DNA of 36,839 nucleotides. Source: Actinomycetota bacterium. Its GTDB lineage: Bacteria > Actinomycetota > CADDZG01 > JAHWKV01. Made by a program: the position numbers and the translations under genes. The notes under the pieces were generated by a model. That model had not been told where the DNA came from and ran no database searches. It saw only the letters and a program-made list of their open reading frames with translations. The stretch spans positions 1-36,839 of the forward strand of contig JAHWKU010000019.1 in NCBI GenBank assembly GCA_019347715.1, given 5' to 3'. Shown here piece after piece: positions 16,091 through 23,499 of the stretch; position 1 is the first letter of the stretch, and every line of letters begins with the position of its first letter.

Positions 16091-17866
16091 ATGGCCGAGA
16101 GCAAGATTCAGACTGTCGGAGTTCTGGGGTGCGGGACGATGGGTGCCGGCATCTCCGAAGTGTCCGCCCGCGCCGGCTACAAAGTGATCTTCAAGGAAGT
16201 CGACGAGGCGAGAGTCGAGGCCGGCTACGAACGAATCCGCCATTCGCTTTCACGTGCTGAGTCCAGCGGAAAGATAGAAAGGAAAGACCTCGAAGAGACT
16301 CTCGCGCGCATCCAGGGGACTTCAAACGTGAAAGATCTCGCCGACGCAGATCTCGTCATCGAAGCCATCCCCGAGAAGCTCGAGATCAAGCGGGCTGCCT
16401 TTTCTCAGCTAGAAGGAATCCTCAAGCCCGAAGCCATACTGGCGACGAACACCTCGTCCTTGCCGGTGATCGAGCTGGGAGTTGCTACGAACCGGCCGCA
16501 GCGGGTCGTCGGTATTCATTTCTTCAACCCGGCCCCCGTGATGGAATTGGTAGAGCTGGTAAAGACCGTCACTTCAACGCCCGAGGTCCTGGAGACGGCC
16601 AGGATTTTCGTCGAGAGTCTTGGCAAGACACCTGTGGTTTGCCGTGACCGGGCCGGCTTCATCGCAAACCTCTTGCTGTTCCCATACCTGAATGAAGCAG
16701 TGAAGCTTCTTGAAGGGGGATTTGCCACCAGGGAGGACATCGATGCTGCGATGCGCTTTGGAGCGGGGCACCCCATCGGCCCCCTGGCTCTTCTCGACTT
16801 GGTCGGCCTCGACTCATGCGCCGAAATCCTCGAATCGCTCTACCGTCAGTTCGAGGAGCCGCGCTTCGCACCCTCTCCGATGTTTCGCCATCTGGTGAGC
16901 GCCGGCTATCTGGGAAGAAAGACCGGCAGGGGTTTCTACACCTATGAGGAGCCGGACTCCCCATCGACGGTTGACGACGATCGTTCCGGACGCGTTATCC
17001 AGCTTCCGGAGCCTGAAATGGAAGTAACAACGGTTGGAGTCGTCGGCACCGGCACCATGGGGGCCGGGCTCGTCGAAGTTGCCGCCAAGAGCGGATTGAA
17101 CGCGGTTTGCTGGGGACGCTCGCAGGAATCTCTCGATCGCGCGAAGAAGTCAATCGAAAAGTCGACCTCTAAGGCCGTCGAGCGCGGCAAGATGACCGAT
17201 GAGGAGAAGGCCCAGTTGCTTGATCGCATTACGTGGTCTACCGATCTGGGGGCCCTCGGCTCCTGCCAGCTGATCCTCGAGTCGGTGGCAGAGGACATCG
17301 AACTCAAGAAGACTCTGTTCACCGATCTCGACAAGATCGCCCCGGCCGAGGCCATTCTGGCATCGGGGACATCGTCGCTTCCGGTCGTCGAGATGGCGGC
17401 CGCGACCTCGAGGCCGGAGAAAGTTCTCGGAGTGCATTTCTTCAATCCTGCGAACCTCATGCGACTGGTGGAACTGGTGCGGACGGTTGCTACTTCCGGC
17501 CAGACTCTCGCCGATGTCAAGGCCGTGATCGAAAAGATGGGAAAGCACCCGGTGTTCTGTGAGGACCGAGCCGGGTTCATAGTCAACCGCCTGCTCTTTC
17601 CCTACCTGAACGATGCAGTCAAAACCCTCGACAGCGGATATGCCTCGGCGGTCGAGATCGATACCGCTATGAAGCTGGGATGCCGCCACCCCATGGGGCC
17701 GTTCGAGCTGATAGACCTGGTGGGACTGGACGTCACCTACGAGATCCTTCGGTCACTGCACGCGGAGTTCCGTGAGCCGGAGTTCCGCCCGGCCCCCCTG
17801 CTCGAATACTTGGTGAAGGCCGGCAACCTTGGCCGAAAGTCCGGCCGCGGCTTCTACCCGTACTAA
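16091..17866 (+). CDS. Tandem-duplicated 3-hydroxyacyl-CoA (3-hydroxybutyryl-CoA) dehydrogenase
   Basis: 591 aa made of two complete 3-hydroxyacyl-CoA dehydrogenase units, residues 1-286 and about 312-591, joined by an acidic linker. Each has a Rossmann fold (VGVLGCGTMGAG; VGVVGTGTMGAG), the catalytic His-Glu pair (H143-E155; H449-E461 in HFFNP), the substrate Asn (N193; N499) and a C-terminal helical domain ending GRKTGRGFYTY / GRKSGRGFYPY. Unit 1 has acidic residues after beta-2 (FKEVDEA), typical for NAD. Unit 2 has CWGRSQES instead, so its cofactor use may differ. It likely interconverts acetoacetyl-CoA and 3-hydroxybutyryl-CoA, in beta-oxidation or as feed to Ccr. No hydratase domain is present. 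Confidence 0.92.
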   Translation: MAESKIQTVGVLGCGTMGAGISEVSARAGYKVIFKEVDEARVEAGYERIRHSLSRAESSGKIERKDLEETLARIQGTSNVKDLADADLVIEAIPEKLEIKRAAFSQLEGILKPEAILATNTSSLPVIELGVATNRPQRVVGIHFFNPAPVMELVELVKTVTSTPEVLETARIFVESLGKTPVVCRDRAGFIANLLLFPYLNEAVKLLEGGFATREDIDAAMRFGAGHPIGPLALLDLVGLDSCAEILESLYRQFEEPRFAPSPMFRHLVSAGYLGRKTGRGFYTYEEPDSPSTVDDDRSGRVIQLPEPEMEVTTVGVVGTGTMGAGLVEVAAKSGLNAVCWGRSQESLDRAKKSIEKSTSKAVERGKMTDEEKAQLLDRITWSTDLGALGSCQLILESVAEDIELKKTLFTDLDKIAPAEAILASGTSSLPVVEMAAATSRPEKVLGVHFFNPANLMRLVELVRTVATSGQTLADVKAVIEKMGKHPVFCEDRAGFIVNRLLFPYLNDAVKTLDSGYASAVEIDTAMKLGCRHPMGPFELIDLVGLDVTYEILRSLHAEFREPEFRPAPLLEYLVKAGNLGRKSGRGFYPY

Positions 17867-17883
17867 CCAACCCGTCCTTGTTG

Positions 17884-18387
17884 TTAAACGTGTCCGCCCT
17901 GGTACAGCCCCACCTCAAAACCTGAAGCAACATCGAATACGACCGTATACACATCATAGGTTGGACGTGGTTCACTCGGAGGGCCGGATCGCTGCTGGTT
18001 CGGCCAATGAACGGTCACTACCCAGACCGCACGTTGGCGGTGAATGCTGTGGTCAATTGACGACGATAGATCTGCCCACTCCCCATAGGGGAACGCCCTT
18101 ACCTCAACCTCTGCGTTAAGGGGAGCTTGGAAATAGCTGTAAGCGGTAGCTACTGCCTGCTCCTTCGACATTGGAGGCTCATTTTTGGGTGGTGGCTGGG
18201 ATGGAGGGAATCCTTCGCGAGCCTGTTTGACGGCATCGCAAGACATCCCGGGCGTACTGCAGGGGTCGTCGCGCGCTCGCTCCTCCCCACGCGGGGTATC
18301 CACTCGCACCTCTCCCGAGCAACTGACCGTCAGCAGAGCCACCAAAATGGCGATGGCGGGACCCACTCTGCGCAACATCCCTACCAT
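17884..18387 (-). CDS. Small exported lipoprotein-like protein, unknown function
   Basis: 167 aa. A signal sequence with a possible lipidation cysteine is visible (AIAILVALLTVSC-SG), followed by a low-complexity proline-rich stretch and a folded C-terminal part: KEQAVATAYSYF...RAVWVVTVHW...YDVYTVVFDVASGFEVGLYQGG. No named family was recognised. The order helix, R-x-V-W-x-V strand, then Y-x-V-x-x-D-x-x-x-G hairpin recurs in the protein at 19081-19548 and partly at 18422-18922, suggesting related secreted proteins. It converges on the dehydrogenase gene (17 nt apart). GAGGGAG lies 8 nt before the ATG. Confidence 0.65.
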   Translation of the reverse strand: MVGMLRRVGPAIAILVALLTVSCSGEVRVDTPRGEERARDDPCSTPGMSCDAVKQAREGFPPSQPPPKNEPPMSKEQAVATAYSYFQAPLNAEVEVRAFPYGEWADLSSSIDHSIHRQRAVWVVTVHWPNQQRSGPPSEPRPTYDVYTVVFDVASGFEVGLYQGGHV

Positions 18388-18421
18388 TTCCTAGACTCCC
18401 TCATGAACAACAAATACGATG

Positions 18422-18922
18422 TCAGGCCCCGTACTTAGAGGGCAACTCGAACTCCACCGTTCCGCTGCGGTAAAGGCTATCGAGATGAACTTCCCCATCC
18501 TCTTCTACTATGAGGATCAATCGATCATAAGAACGACCTTGGCTGCCCCCGGGCGTGGATTCTCCGGGCGGGCCGATAGCTGCTTGAAAATCTCCTGAGA
18601 AGACGCAGACGCTCATGTTTTCATTTGGTCTGTTTCGAAAAGGGGAAATCGCTCGAGGACCCTCGGGTCCGTGACGCCCCTCTTGCCACTCAACGACTTG
18701 GGAGGCAGAAGCATTTTCGGCTCGAAACGACGAAACAGGACCAGAGGCTCGCGCTTGGTCCATCACCTTCTCACACGTTTCTCTTGCCGATGAGGGTGGT
18801 GGAGGTGTCTCGCGTGTCTGTAGTTGGGCAGGCCCAGCACATGAGGCGAAGGAGATAAGGACCACTATCCAGACGAAGCCATGAATCCGGATCTTCGATG
18901 ACTTGGTGAATAGATTGGCCAT
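18422..18922 (-). CDS. Small exported lipoprotein-like protein, unknown function
   Basis: 166 aa from the ATG at 18922 (a TTG at 18937 also lies in frame but overlaps a TAGAAT box). The N-terminus is basic then hydrophobic, ending in a lipobox-like FASC-AGP. A proline-rich linker follows, then a domain with two further cysteines and the terminal pattern YDRLILIVEEDGEVHLDSLYRSG. This ending resembles its neighbours' C-termini. The family was not recognised. It lies 34 nt upstream of, and in the same direction as, the gene at 17884-18387, so the two could be co-transcribed. Confidence 0.6.
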   Translation of the reverse strand: MANLFTKSSKIRIHGFVWIVVLISFASCAGPAQLQTRETPPPPSSARETCEKVMDQARASGPVSSFRAENASASQVVEWQEGRHGPEGPRAISPFRNRPNENMSVCVFSGDFQAAIGPPGESTPGGSQGRSYDRLILIVEEDGEVHLDSLYRSGTVEFELPSKYGA

Positions 18923-18954
18923 CAACAAGAGCCCCAATTCTAGCGCCCGCCAAT

Positions 18955-19018
18955 CTATCCCACTAGCCCTTCCGCAGAGACCCGGGCTATCCCACTAGCC
19001 CTTCCGCAGAGACCCGGG
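18955..19018. repeat. Perfect tandem duplication of a 32-bp unit
   Basis: The 32-nt unit beginning CTATCCCACTAGCCC and ending GAGACCCGGG occurs twice back to back (18955-18986 and 18987-19018) with no mismatch. It lies in the gap between divergent genes. It has no inverted symmetry. It may have arisen by recent slippage or be a duplicated regulator site. Confidence 0.9.
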
Positions 19019-19080
19019 GGTGTCACAATTTCACTGGAACAATCAGCGTGAGTAGGTATGTCTAGCGCCGAGGTGTCAGG

Positions 19081-19548
19081 TTGAAATCTGTAACGAGTTC
19101 TGGTTCGGTAAAGATCGGCCTCGCCCTTTTAACGGTTGTACTCGCCGCAGCCACCGCTGGGGGCGTTTTTGCCAGCCAGCAGTCGGGTGGAAATGAGAAA
19201 CCGAGTCCTCCCCGGCGAGGATTTCCTCCCGCGCAATCACCCTCGCCGGGAGCATCCCAGATTAGCGCAGCGGAGGCTCGTGACATAGCCCGCATAATCT
19301 TTGCCCGTTTCGGTGAGAAGGAACCAAAGAACGTCTCGGCTGATCGTCGCTCGTACGGTGAAGTTGTCGAGGACCTGGGAATTTCGGCCGATCCCAGGGT
19401 GAGTCCCCAACGTCCCGTCTGGTATGTACTCGCGGAGGGTGAGTTTAAACCGCCCCGCCCCGCTGGAATGGAGGTTATCAGTTCCACACGCGCGTACGCG
19501 ATTATCGACGTCTATGGTGGATACGCATTTCAGCGAGGCATCTTCTAG
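19081..19548 (+). CDS. Small exported protein, unknown function
   Basis: 155 aa with a TTG start preceded by a GAGG box 7 nt upstream. An N-terminal hydrophobic segment (IGLALLTVVLAAATAGGVFA) is a signal peptide or anchor. A proline/serine linker follows, then SAAEARDIARIIFARF, PVWYVLAEGEF and a YAIIDVYGGYAFQRGIF ending. The layout parallels the lipoprotein at 17884-18387 (helix, VW strand, final beta hairpin) and is vaguely PepSY-like, but no family can be named. It is transcribed divergently from the two lipoprotein genes across the 32-bp tandem repeat. Confidence 0.6.
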   Translation: MKSVTSSGSVKIGLALLTVVLAAATAGGVFASQQSGGNEKPSPPRRGFPPAQSPSPGASQISAAEARDIARIIFARFGEKEPKNVSADRRSYGEVVEDLGISADPRVSPQRPVWYVLAEGEFKPPRPAGMEVISSTRAYAIIDVYGGYAFQRGIF

Positions 19549-19823
19549 AAGTCACCAGAGGTCAGGAAGCGTCGGAGTTGCTAAGTTGTTGGTCAACCAG
19601 CTCGCATTGTTACGAGTAGCATGCGTCCTCGAGGTCCTTTCGAGTGGGGGGCGGACCCTGGTCTTGCTTCGACTCCCAGAAATCTGGAGATGCGTTTGGC
19701 ACCGTTCAAACGTCGTTGCGACGTCGTTCGCGCGCAAGTCGAGGCGTGCAATCAGAAGCAGAAGGTATACGTGATTTGATGGGACATAGGTACTGCAACC
19801 AATGGGGCCACATGTAAAGCTCG
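19549..19823. other. 275-bp gap without a recognisable gene
   Basis: No frame has a convincing start, ribosome binding site or protein-like composition. A short stretch near 19667 resembles a tRNA T-loop but has no matching stems. It lies after the secreted-protein gene and before the convergent Gmad2 gene; nothing further is seen. Confidence 0.5.
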
Positions 19824-20831
19824 CTAACCGGCCGGGCTCGGGCTCGGAGTGGGCTCGCTTCGCTCAACGGAGCGGAAGTAAATCCTGACCACCGACCATG
19901 CCGGAGCCGGTCCCTCTAACCCGGTCGAAGAAGTGATGATCAAGATTCCCCACTCTCTCGATGGACGGGAGAATTCCACTTTCGCCTCGAATGGCTCGAC
20001 GGAGTACTGACCCGCCATGACGTACCCCTCGTTCCGTCCTTCGCGAGGATGAAGGACGGTCCCAGCGTCGTCTCGTATCTCCACATGTAATGTCGCTTCG
20101 TAGCCCCGTCCCCGACCTTTGAGGTTCAACGGCGAGTCGACCACCGTTTGTGGAAAGGGCTCGGTCACCTCCGTATCTGGGCTCGTGATGCCCGCGACGT
20201 ACCACACGGTGGAGGATTCGTCTTCCTGGATTCCAACCAACTCGATCGTGTGGAGAACCCCGCGCGTGCTTCCATCCTCTCCGATGTAAGGATTCAGATG
20301 AACGAGACTGCGAAGCAGGACCATATTTGCCTCTGCATCGGGGGAAGCTTCAGAGTCTGAGGCAGGAGGCGTGTCCTCATAGGGCTCGTCCTCATAGGGC
20401 TCGGGCTCGGAGACCTTTTCTACGCTGACCCTCTGCCAGCCGATGAACTCGCGCGTGAAACGGATCGCCACCTCTCTACGGTCGAACCTCCAATCCTCCA
20501 CATCGCTCGCGCTCTCCCGGAAGGGGCTGGGCCAGAAAGCCGGCCCGATGGGGCGATCCGCCTCCTGGGGTGCTGGGGTCGGCTCCTCTTCAGCTCCCGG
20601 CGGGTCCTCGGCGGGTACAGTCACTATTGGCTGGTCGCGTTGCGGGAGGTATTGGAATGCCAAAGCTCCGATAAGCACCAGCGCGAGCACTCCCGATGCC
20701 GCCGCAAGAAGCCTCCAGGGGCGGCGGCCAATCCGGGCCTCCGTCCGGCGCCATGCGTCGGGCGATGTGCGGGCAGCCGAGGCAGCCTCCTGTAGTTCTC
20801 TTCGCACTCTCTCTTCCAGTTCATCCGACAT
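19824..20831 (-). CDS. Membrane-anchored protein with Gmad2 (Ig-like) domain, partner of the ECF sigma factor
   Basis: 335 aa. A short charged cytoplasmic N-terminus (SDELEERVRRELQEAASAARTSPDAW) and one transmembrane helix (LLAAASGVLALVLIGALAFQYL) precede a large outside region. Its end, VVDSPLNLKGRGRGYEATLHVEIRD..GTVL followed by SREWGILIITSSTGLEG, fits the Gmad2 immunoglobulin-like domain found in spore-germination and actinobacterial envelope proteins. A small duplication (EPYEDEPYED) lies in the linker. The start codon overlaps the sigma-factor stop by 11 nt with AGGCGG upstream, so the pair is translationally coupled. An anti-sigma role through the N-terminal tail is inferred from order and topology; no zinc-type anti-sigma motif is visible. 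Confidence 0.75.
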   Translation of the reverse strand: MSDELEERVRRELQEAASAARTSPDAWRRTEARIGRRPWRLLAAASGVLALVLIGALAFQYLPQRDQPIVTVPAEDPPGAEEEPTPAPQEADRPIGPAFWPSPFRESASDVEDWRFDRREVAIRFTREFIGWQRVSVEKVSEPEPYEDEPYEDTPPASDSEASPDAEANMVLLRSLVHLNPYIGEDGSTRGVLHTIELVGIQEDESSTVWYVAGITSPDTEVTEPFPQTVVDSPLNLKGRGRGYEATLHVEIRDDAGTVLHPREGRNEGYVMAGQYSVEPFEAKVEFSRPSREWGILIITSSTGLEGPAPAWSVVRIYFRSVERSEPTPSPSPAG

Positions 20832-21330
20832 AACGATCACCGCCTAAGCTCTCCTTGATCTTTTGCAAAGCCTTGTGGGTCTGGCTCTTCACCGTTCCCA
20901 CCGAAATGCCCAGCAGGTCGGCGACCTGCACCTCAGTCAAGTCCTCGTAGTAGCGCAGTACCACGCAAGCCCTCTGGCGCGAGGGCAGGCGTCGAAGGGC
21001 TTGGATGCAATCGAGATGGCGGGTGGGATCCTGCTGGCCTGCCTCCTCGCCCCGTGTCGCTAGAGCTCGACGCTCCAACCTCCGTCTGCGCAGACTGGAG
21101 TTTGCGAGGTTGATGACGGTGCGCCGCAGGTAGGCCGGCAGCGCTTCTTCCTTTTGAATGGAAGATCTCCTGGACCAAGCCCGGACGAAAGCCTCCTGGG
21201 CGAGCTCTTCTGCGAGAGCGTTGTTGGAGGTCAGCAAATAGGCCAGACGGACGAGCTTTGGATATTCCGAAGAAAAGACCGCAGCCAAAGCGGTGTTCCC
21301 CTCCGCTCTAGTCGCCAACATCACCTCCAA
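20821..21330 (-). CDS. ECF sigma factor, SigE-like family
   Basis: 169 aa. Sigma-70 region 2: FSSEYPKLVRLAYLLTSNNALAEELAQEAFVRAW. Region 4: LRRLPSRQRACVVLRYYEDLTEVQVADLLGISVGTVKSQTHKALQKIKE, a helix-turn-helix for the -35 element. Length and wording match the actinobacterial SigE-family ECF factors. It directs RNA polymerase to a small regulon, probably envelope-related given its coupled membrane partner. Two starts are possible: TTG at 21330 with GGAGG about 5 nt away, or ATG at 21321 with GGAGG only 2 nt away. The first is preferred. Confidence 0.9.
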   Translation of the reverse strand: MEVMLATRAEGNTALAAVFSSEYPKLVRLAYLLTSNNALAEELAQEAFVRAWSRRSSIQKEEALPAYLRRTVINLANSSLRRRRLERRALATRGEEAGQQDPTRHLDCIQALRRLPSRQRACVVLRYYEDLTEVQVADLLGISVGTVKSQTHKALQKIKESLGGDRYVG

Positions 21331-21399
21331 AGTTCCCTCCAGACGTCCCGATACATCTAAAGACGCTGGGCTCCCCGATATGGTTGCCTCCGAAAGGAG

Positions 21400-21663
21400 T
21401 TATTTGGCGTCGCCGCGGCCGAATAGGTACGGAGGTTCGGGGCCCCCGATTGGAAGTCGCTCTGAAAGGCCCCAGGATCTTCGACCCAGCCGGTGGCGGG
21501 CCTCGATCACTCCCGCCCTGATGCCAGCGGTGCGGCCCGCGATCTTCCACGCCGAACCTTTGCGGCGGCGGGCCTCGTCCCGCAACAGTCGCTCGACCGC
21601 TGTGATGACCGCGGCCTCCTCTTCCGGAGTCGGTGAACCCGAGATCTCAAACGATTTACTCAT
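21400..21663 (-). CDS. accE: Acyl-CoA carboxylase epsilon subunit
   Basis: 87 aa. Small, poorly conserved subunit that stabilises or stimulates actinobacterial acyl-CoA carboxylases. Visible features: [21 protein letters not shown], the typical 'G-x-PTPEE-AA' helix start, and a downstream SAWKIAGR segment ending in a basic tail. The ATG overlaps the stop of the beta-subunit gene (ATGA), as expected. Family assignment rests on the PTPEE motif plus position. Confidence 0.82.
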   Translation of the reverse strand: MSKSFEISGSPTPEEEAAVITAVERLLRDEARRRKGSAWKIAGRTAGIRAGVIEARHRLGRRSWGLSERLPIGGPEPPYLFGRGDAK

Positions 21664-23258
21664 AGCGGGATATTGCCGTGCTTTCTTGGGGGAAGCGATT
21701 CCCGTTTCGTCTGCAGCATCTCGAGGGCAGCGATCAATTTCGGCCTGGTCTCCTGTGGTTCGATGACATCGTCGACATAGCCGCGCTCGGCTGCGATGAA
21801 CGGGCTCGAGAATCGCTCGGTGTAATCGGCGATCAACTCTCGCCGACGCTCGACCGGATCTTCTGCAGATTGGATCTCCTTGCGAAAGACGATGTTGACG
21901 GCCCCCTCCGGGCCCATGACCGCAATCTCTGCGGTCGGCCATGCGAAGCTGACGTCGGCCCGAATGTGCTTCGAGTTCATAACGACGTAAGCACCTCCAT
22001 AGGCCTTCCTCGTGATGACGGTAAGACGCGGCACGGTCGCTTCGGTGAAGGCATAGAGAAGCTTCGCCCCGTGCCGGATGATGCCGCCCCACTCCTGGTC
22101 GGTTCCTGGGAGAAAGCCGGGGACGTCGACGAAAGTGATGATCGGAATGTTGAATGCATCGCAGAACCTAACGAACCTGGCCCCTTTGATCGAGGCGTCG
22201 ATGTTGAGAGTTCCCGCCAAGACCTGAGGCTGATTCGCAACCACGCCGACAGCATGACCGTTTAGCCGCGTGAACCCGGTGATGATGTTCTGTGCCCAAA
22301 GCGGGAAGACCTCGAAGAACTCGCCGTCGTCGAAGACGAGTCGGATCACCTCGTGCATGTCGTATGGCTTGTTGGACTCGTCCGGCATGAGGTCGAGCAG
22401 CGCCTGTTCCTCGCGCGCCGGATCGTCCGTCGGAGGGAAATAGGGAGGATCCTCCAGATTGTTATCTGGGATGAAGCTCATGAGATACCGCACCAGCTTG
22501 ATCGTCTTTTCCTCGTTGGGGCCCACGAAATGGGCCACACCGCTCTTGGACGCGTGGGTGATGGCCCCGCCTAGTTCCTCGAGGGTGACGTCCTCTCCGG
22601 TTACGGCCTTGACCACTTCTGGGCCCGTGATGGCCATGTGTGATGTGGCCTCACTCATAAAGATGAAGTCCGTCATCGACGGCGAGTAAACCGCTCCGCC
22701 CGCGCAGGGGCCGAGGATGAGCGATATCTGGGGAATCACCCCGGAAGACCTGACGTTTCGATCGAAGATGTAGGCATACCCTGCCAGGGAAGGGGCTCCC
22801 TCCTGTATGCGAGCTCCTCCGGAGTCGTTGATCCCGATCACAGGGGCCCCAGTTGCGAGGGCAAGATCCATGACCTTGCAGATCTTCTCTGCGTAGACCT
22901 CGCCTAGGGATCCGCCGAATACGGTGAAGTCCTGCGAGAACACGAATACCTTGCGGCCCTCGATCGTTCCCCACCCGGTCACCACACCGTCGCCGTGATA
23001 GCGGCGCTCTTCGAGGCCAAAACTGGTGACGCGGTGGCGGGCGAGCATGTCGGTCTCGACGAAAGATCCTGGGTCCAGGAGCTTTTCGATCCGCTCACGG
23101 GCGGTGAGCTTGCCACGATCATGCTGCCTGGCAATCGCCTCCTCGCCGCCGCCTAAGAGCGCTTCTTCCTTGCGCTTGCGCACCTGCTCGATACGGTGTT
23201 CGACCGAGATGACATGCGATTCCTCGGAAGCGGGGGGACCTTCCTCCGTCTTTGCCAT
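21660..23258 (-). CDS. pccB: Acyl-CoA (probably propionyl-CoA) carboxylase beta subunit
   Basis: 532 aa, normal size. Carboxyltransferase chain that converts propionyl-CoA (possibly also acetyl- or butyryl-CoA) to its carboxylated product. Hallmarks: [63 protein letters not shown], the second-half oxyanion segment [26 protein letters not shown], and [38 protein letters not shown]. The residue known to set chain-length preference (Asp in Streptomyces PccB, Ile in AccB) is Val425 here. It is coupled to the epsilon gene; no alpha subunit lies nearby. TAGACT sits 8 nt before the ATG with no ribosome binding site, so it is probably leaderless or nearly so. Confidence 0.92.
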   Translation of the reverse strand: MAKTEEGPPASEESHVISVEHRIEQVRKRKEEALLGGGEEAIARQHDRGKLTARERIEKLLDPGSFVETDMLARHRVTSFGLEERRYHGDGVVTGWGTIEGRKVFVFSQDFTVFGGSLGEVYAEKICKVMDLALATGAPVIGINDSGGARIQEGAPSLAGYAYIFDRNVRSSGVIPQISLILGPCAGGAVYSPSMTDFIFMSEATSHMAITGPEVVKAVTGEDVTLEELGGAITHASKSGVAHFVGPNEEKTIKLVRYLMSFIPDNNLEDPPYFPPTDDPAREEQALLDLMPDESNKPYDMHEVIRLVFDDGEFFEVFPLWAQNIITGFTRLNGHAVGVVANQPQVLAGTLNIDASIKGARFVRFCDAFNIPIITFVDVPGFLPGTDQEWGGIIRHGAKLLYAFTEATVPRLTVITRKAYGGAYVVMNSKHIRADVSFAWPTAEIAVMGPEGAVNIVFRKEIQSAEDPVERRRELIADYTERFSSPFIAAERGYVDDVIEPQETRPKLIAALEMLQTKRESLPPRKHGNIPL

Positions 23259-23266
23259 GAATGACG

Positions 23267-23272
23267 AGTCTA
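23267..23272 (-). promoter_or_regulatory. Putative leaderless -10 (TAGACT) of pccB
   Basis: On the minus strand TAGACT is followed by 8 nt and the ATG at 23258. Spacing is 1-2 nt longer than at the other leaderless candidates, so confidence is lower. Confidence 0.4.
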
Positions 23273-23471
23273 GGGGATTATCAGCTGGCCACGCTCATCC
23301 CTGACTACCCTCTCGCTTGAGGTCCGATTCTCTGCCGACACCTCTCTGCCGGGCCTTGCATAACTAGGTAGAATAAGCCAGCCCCACAAGCGAGCTGAGG
23401 GGTGCGCGCTCGCCGACCATCGGGCTTTCCGAACTAAAAGAAAAATTGAAGCATCTTGCCCGCCGCCCCTA

Positions 23472-23485
23472 GATATCTAGATATC
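23472..23485. promoter_or_regulatory. 14-bp perfect palindrome before the secreted protease gene
   Basis: GATATCTAGATATC is its own reverse complement. It ends 1 nt before the GAGGAGG ribosome binding site (23487-23493), so a bound protein or the RNA hairpin could affect translation initiation of the TTG-started protease gene. No regulator can be named. Confidence 0.5.
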
Positions 23486-23499
23486 CGAGGAGGAAGCAC

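Noticed and set aside
19667..19710. tRNA-like T-loop (TTCGACTCC) in the 275-bp gap
   Set aside because: No T-stem, anticodon stem or acceptor stem can be paired around it and no CCA-end context is present.
23340..23470. Riboswitch before the protease gene
   Set aside because: The leader has some GC-rich segments and a TAGAAT box near 23370, but I could not match it to any known riboswitch consensus.
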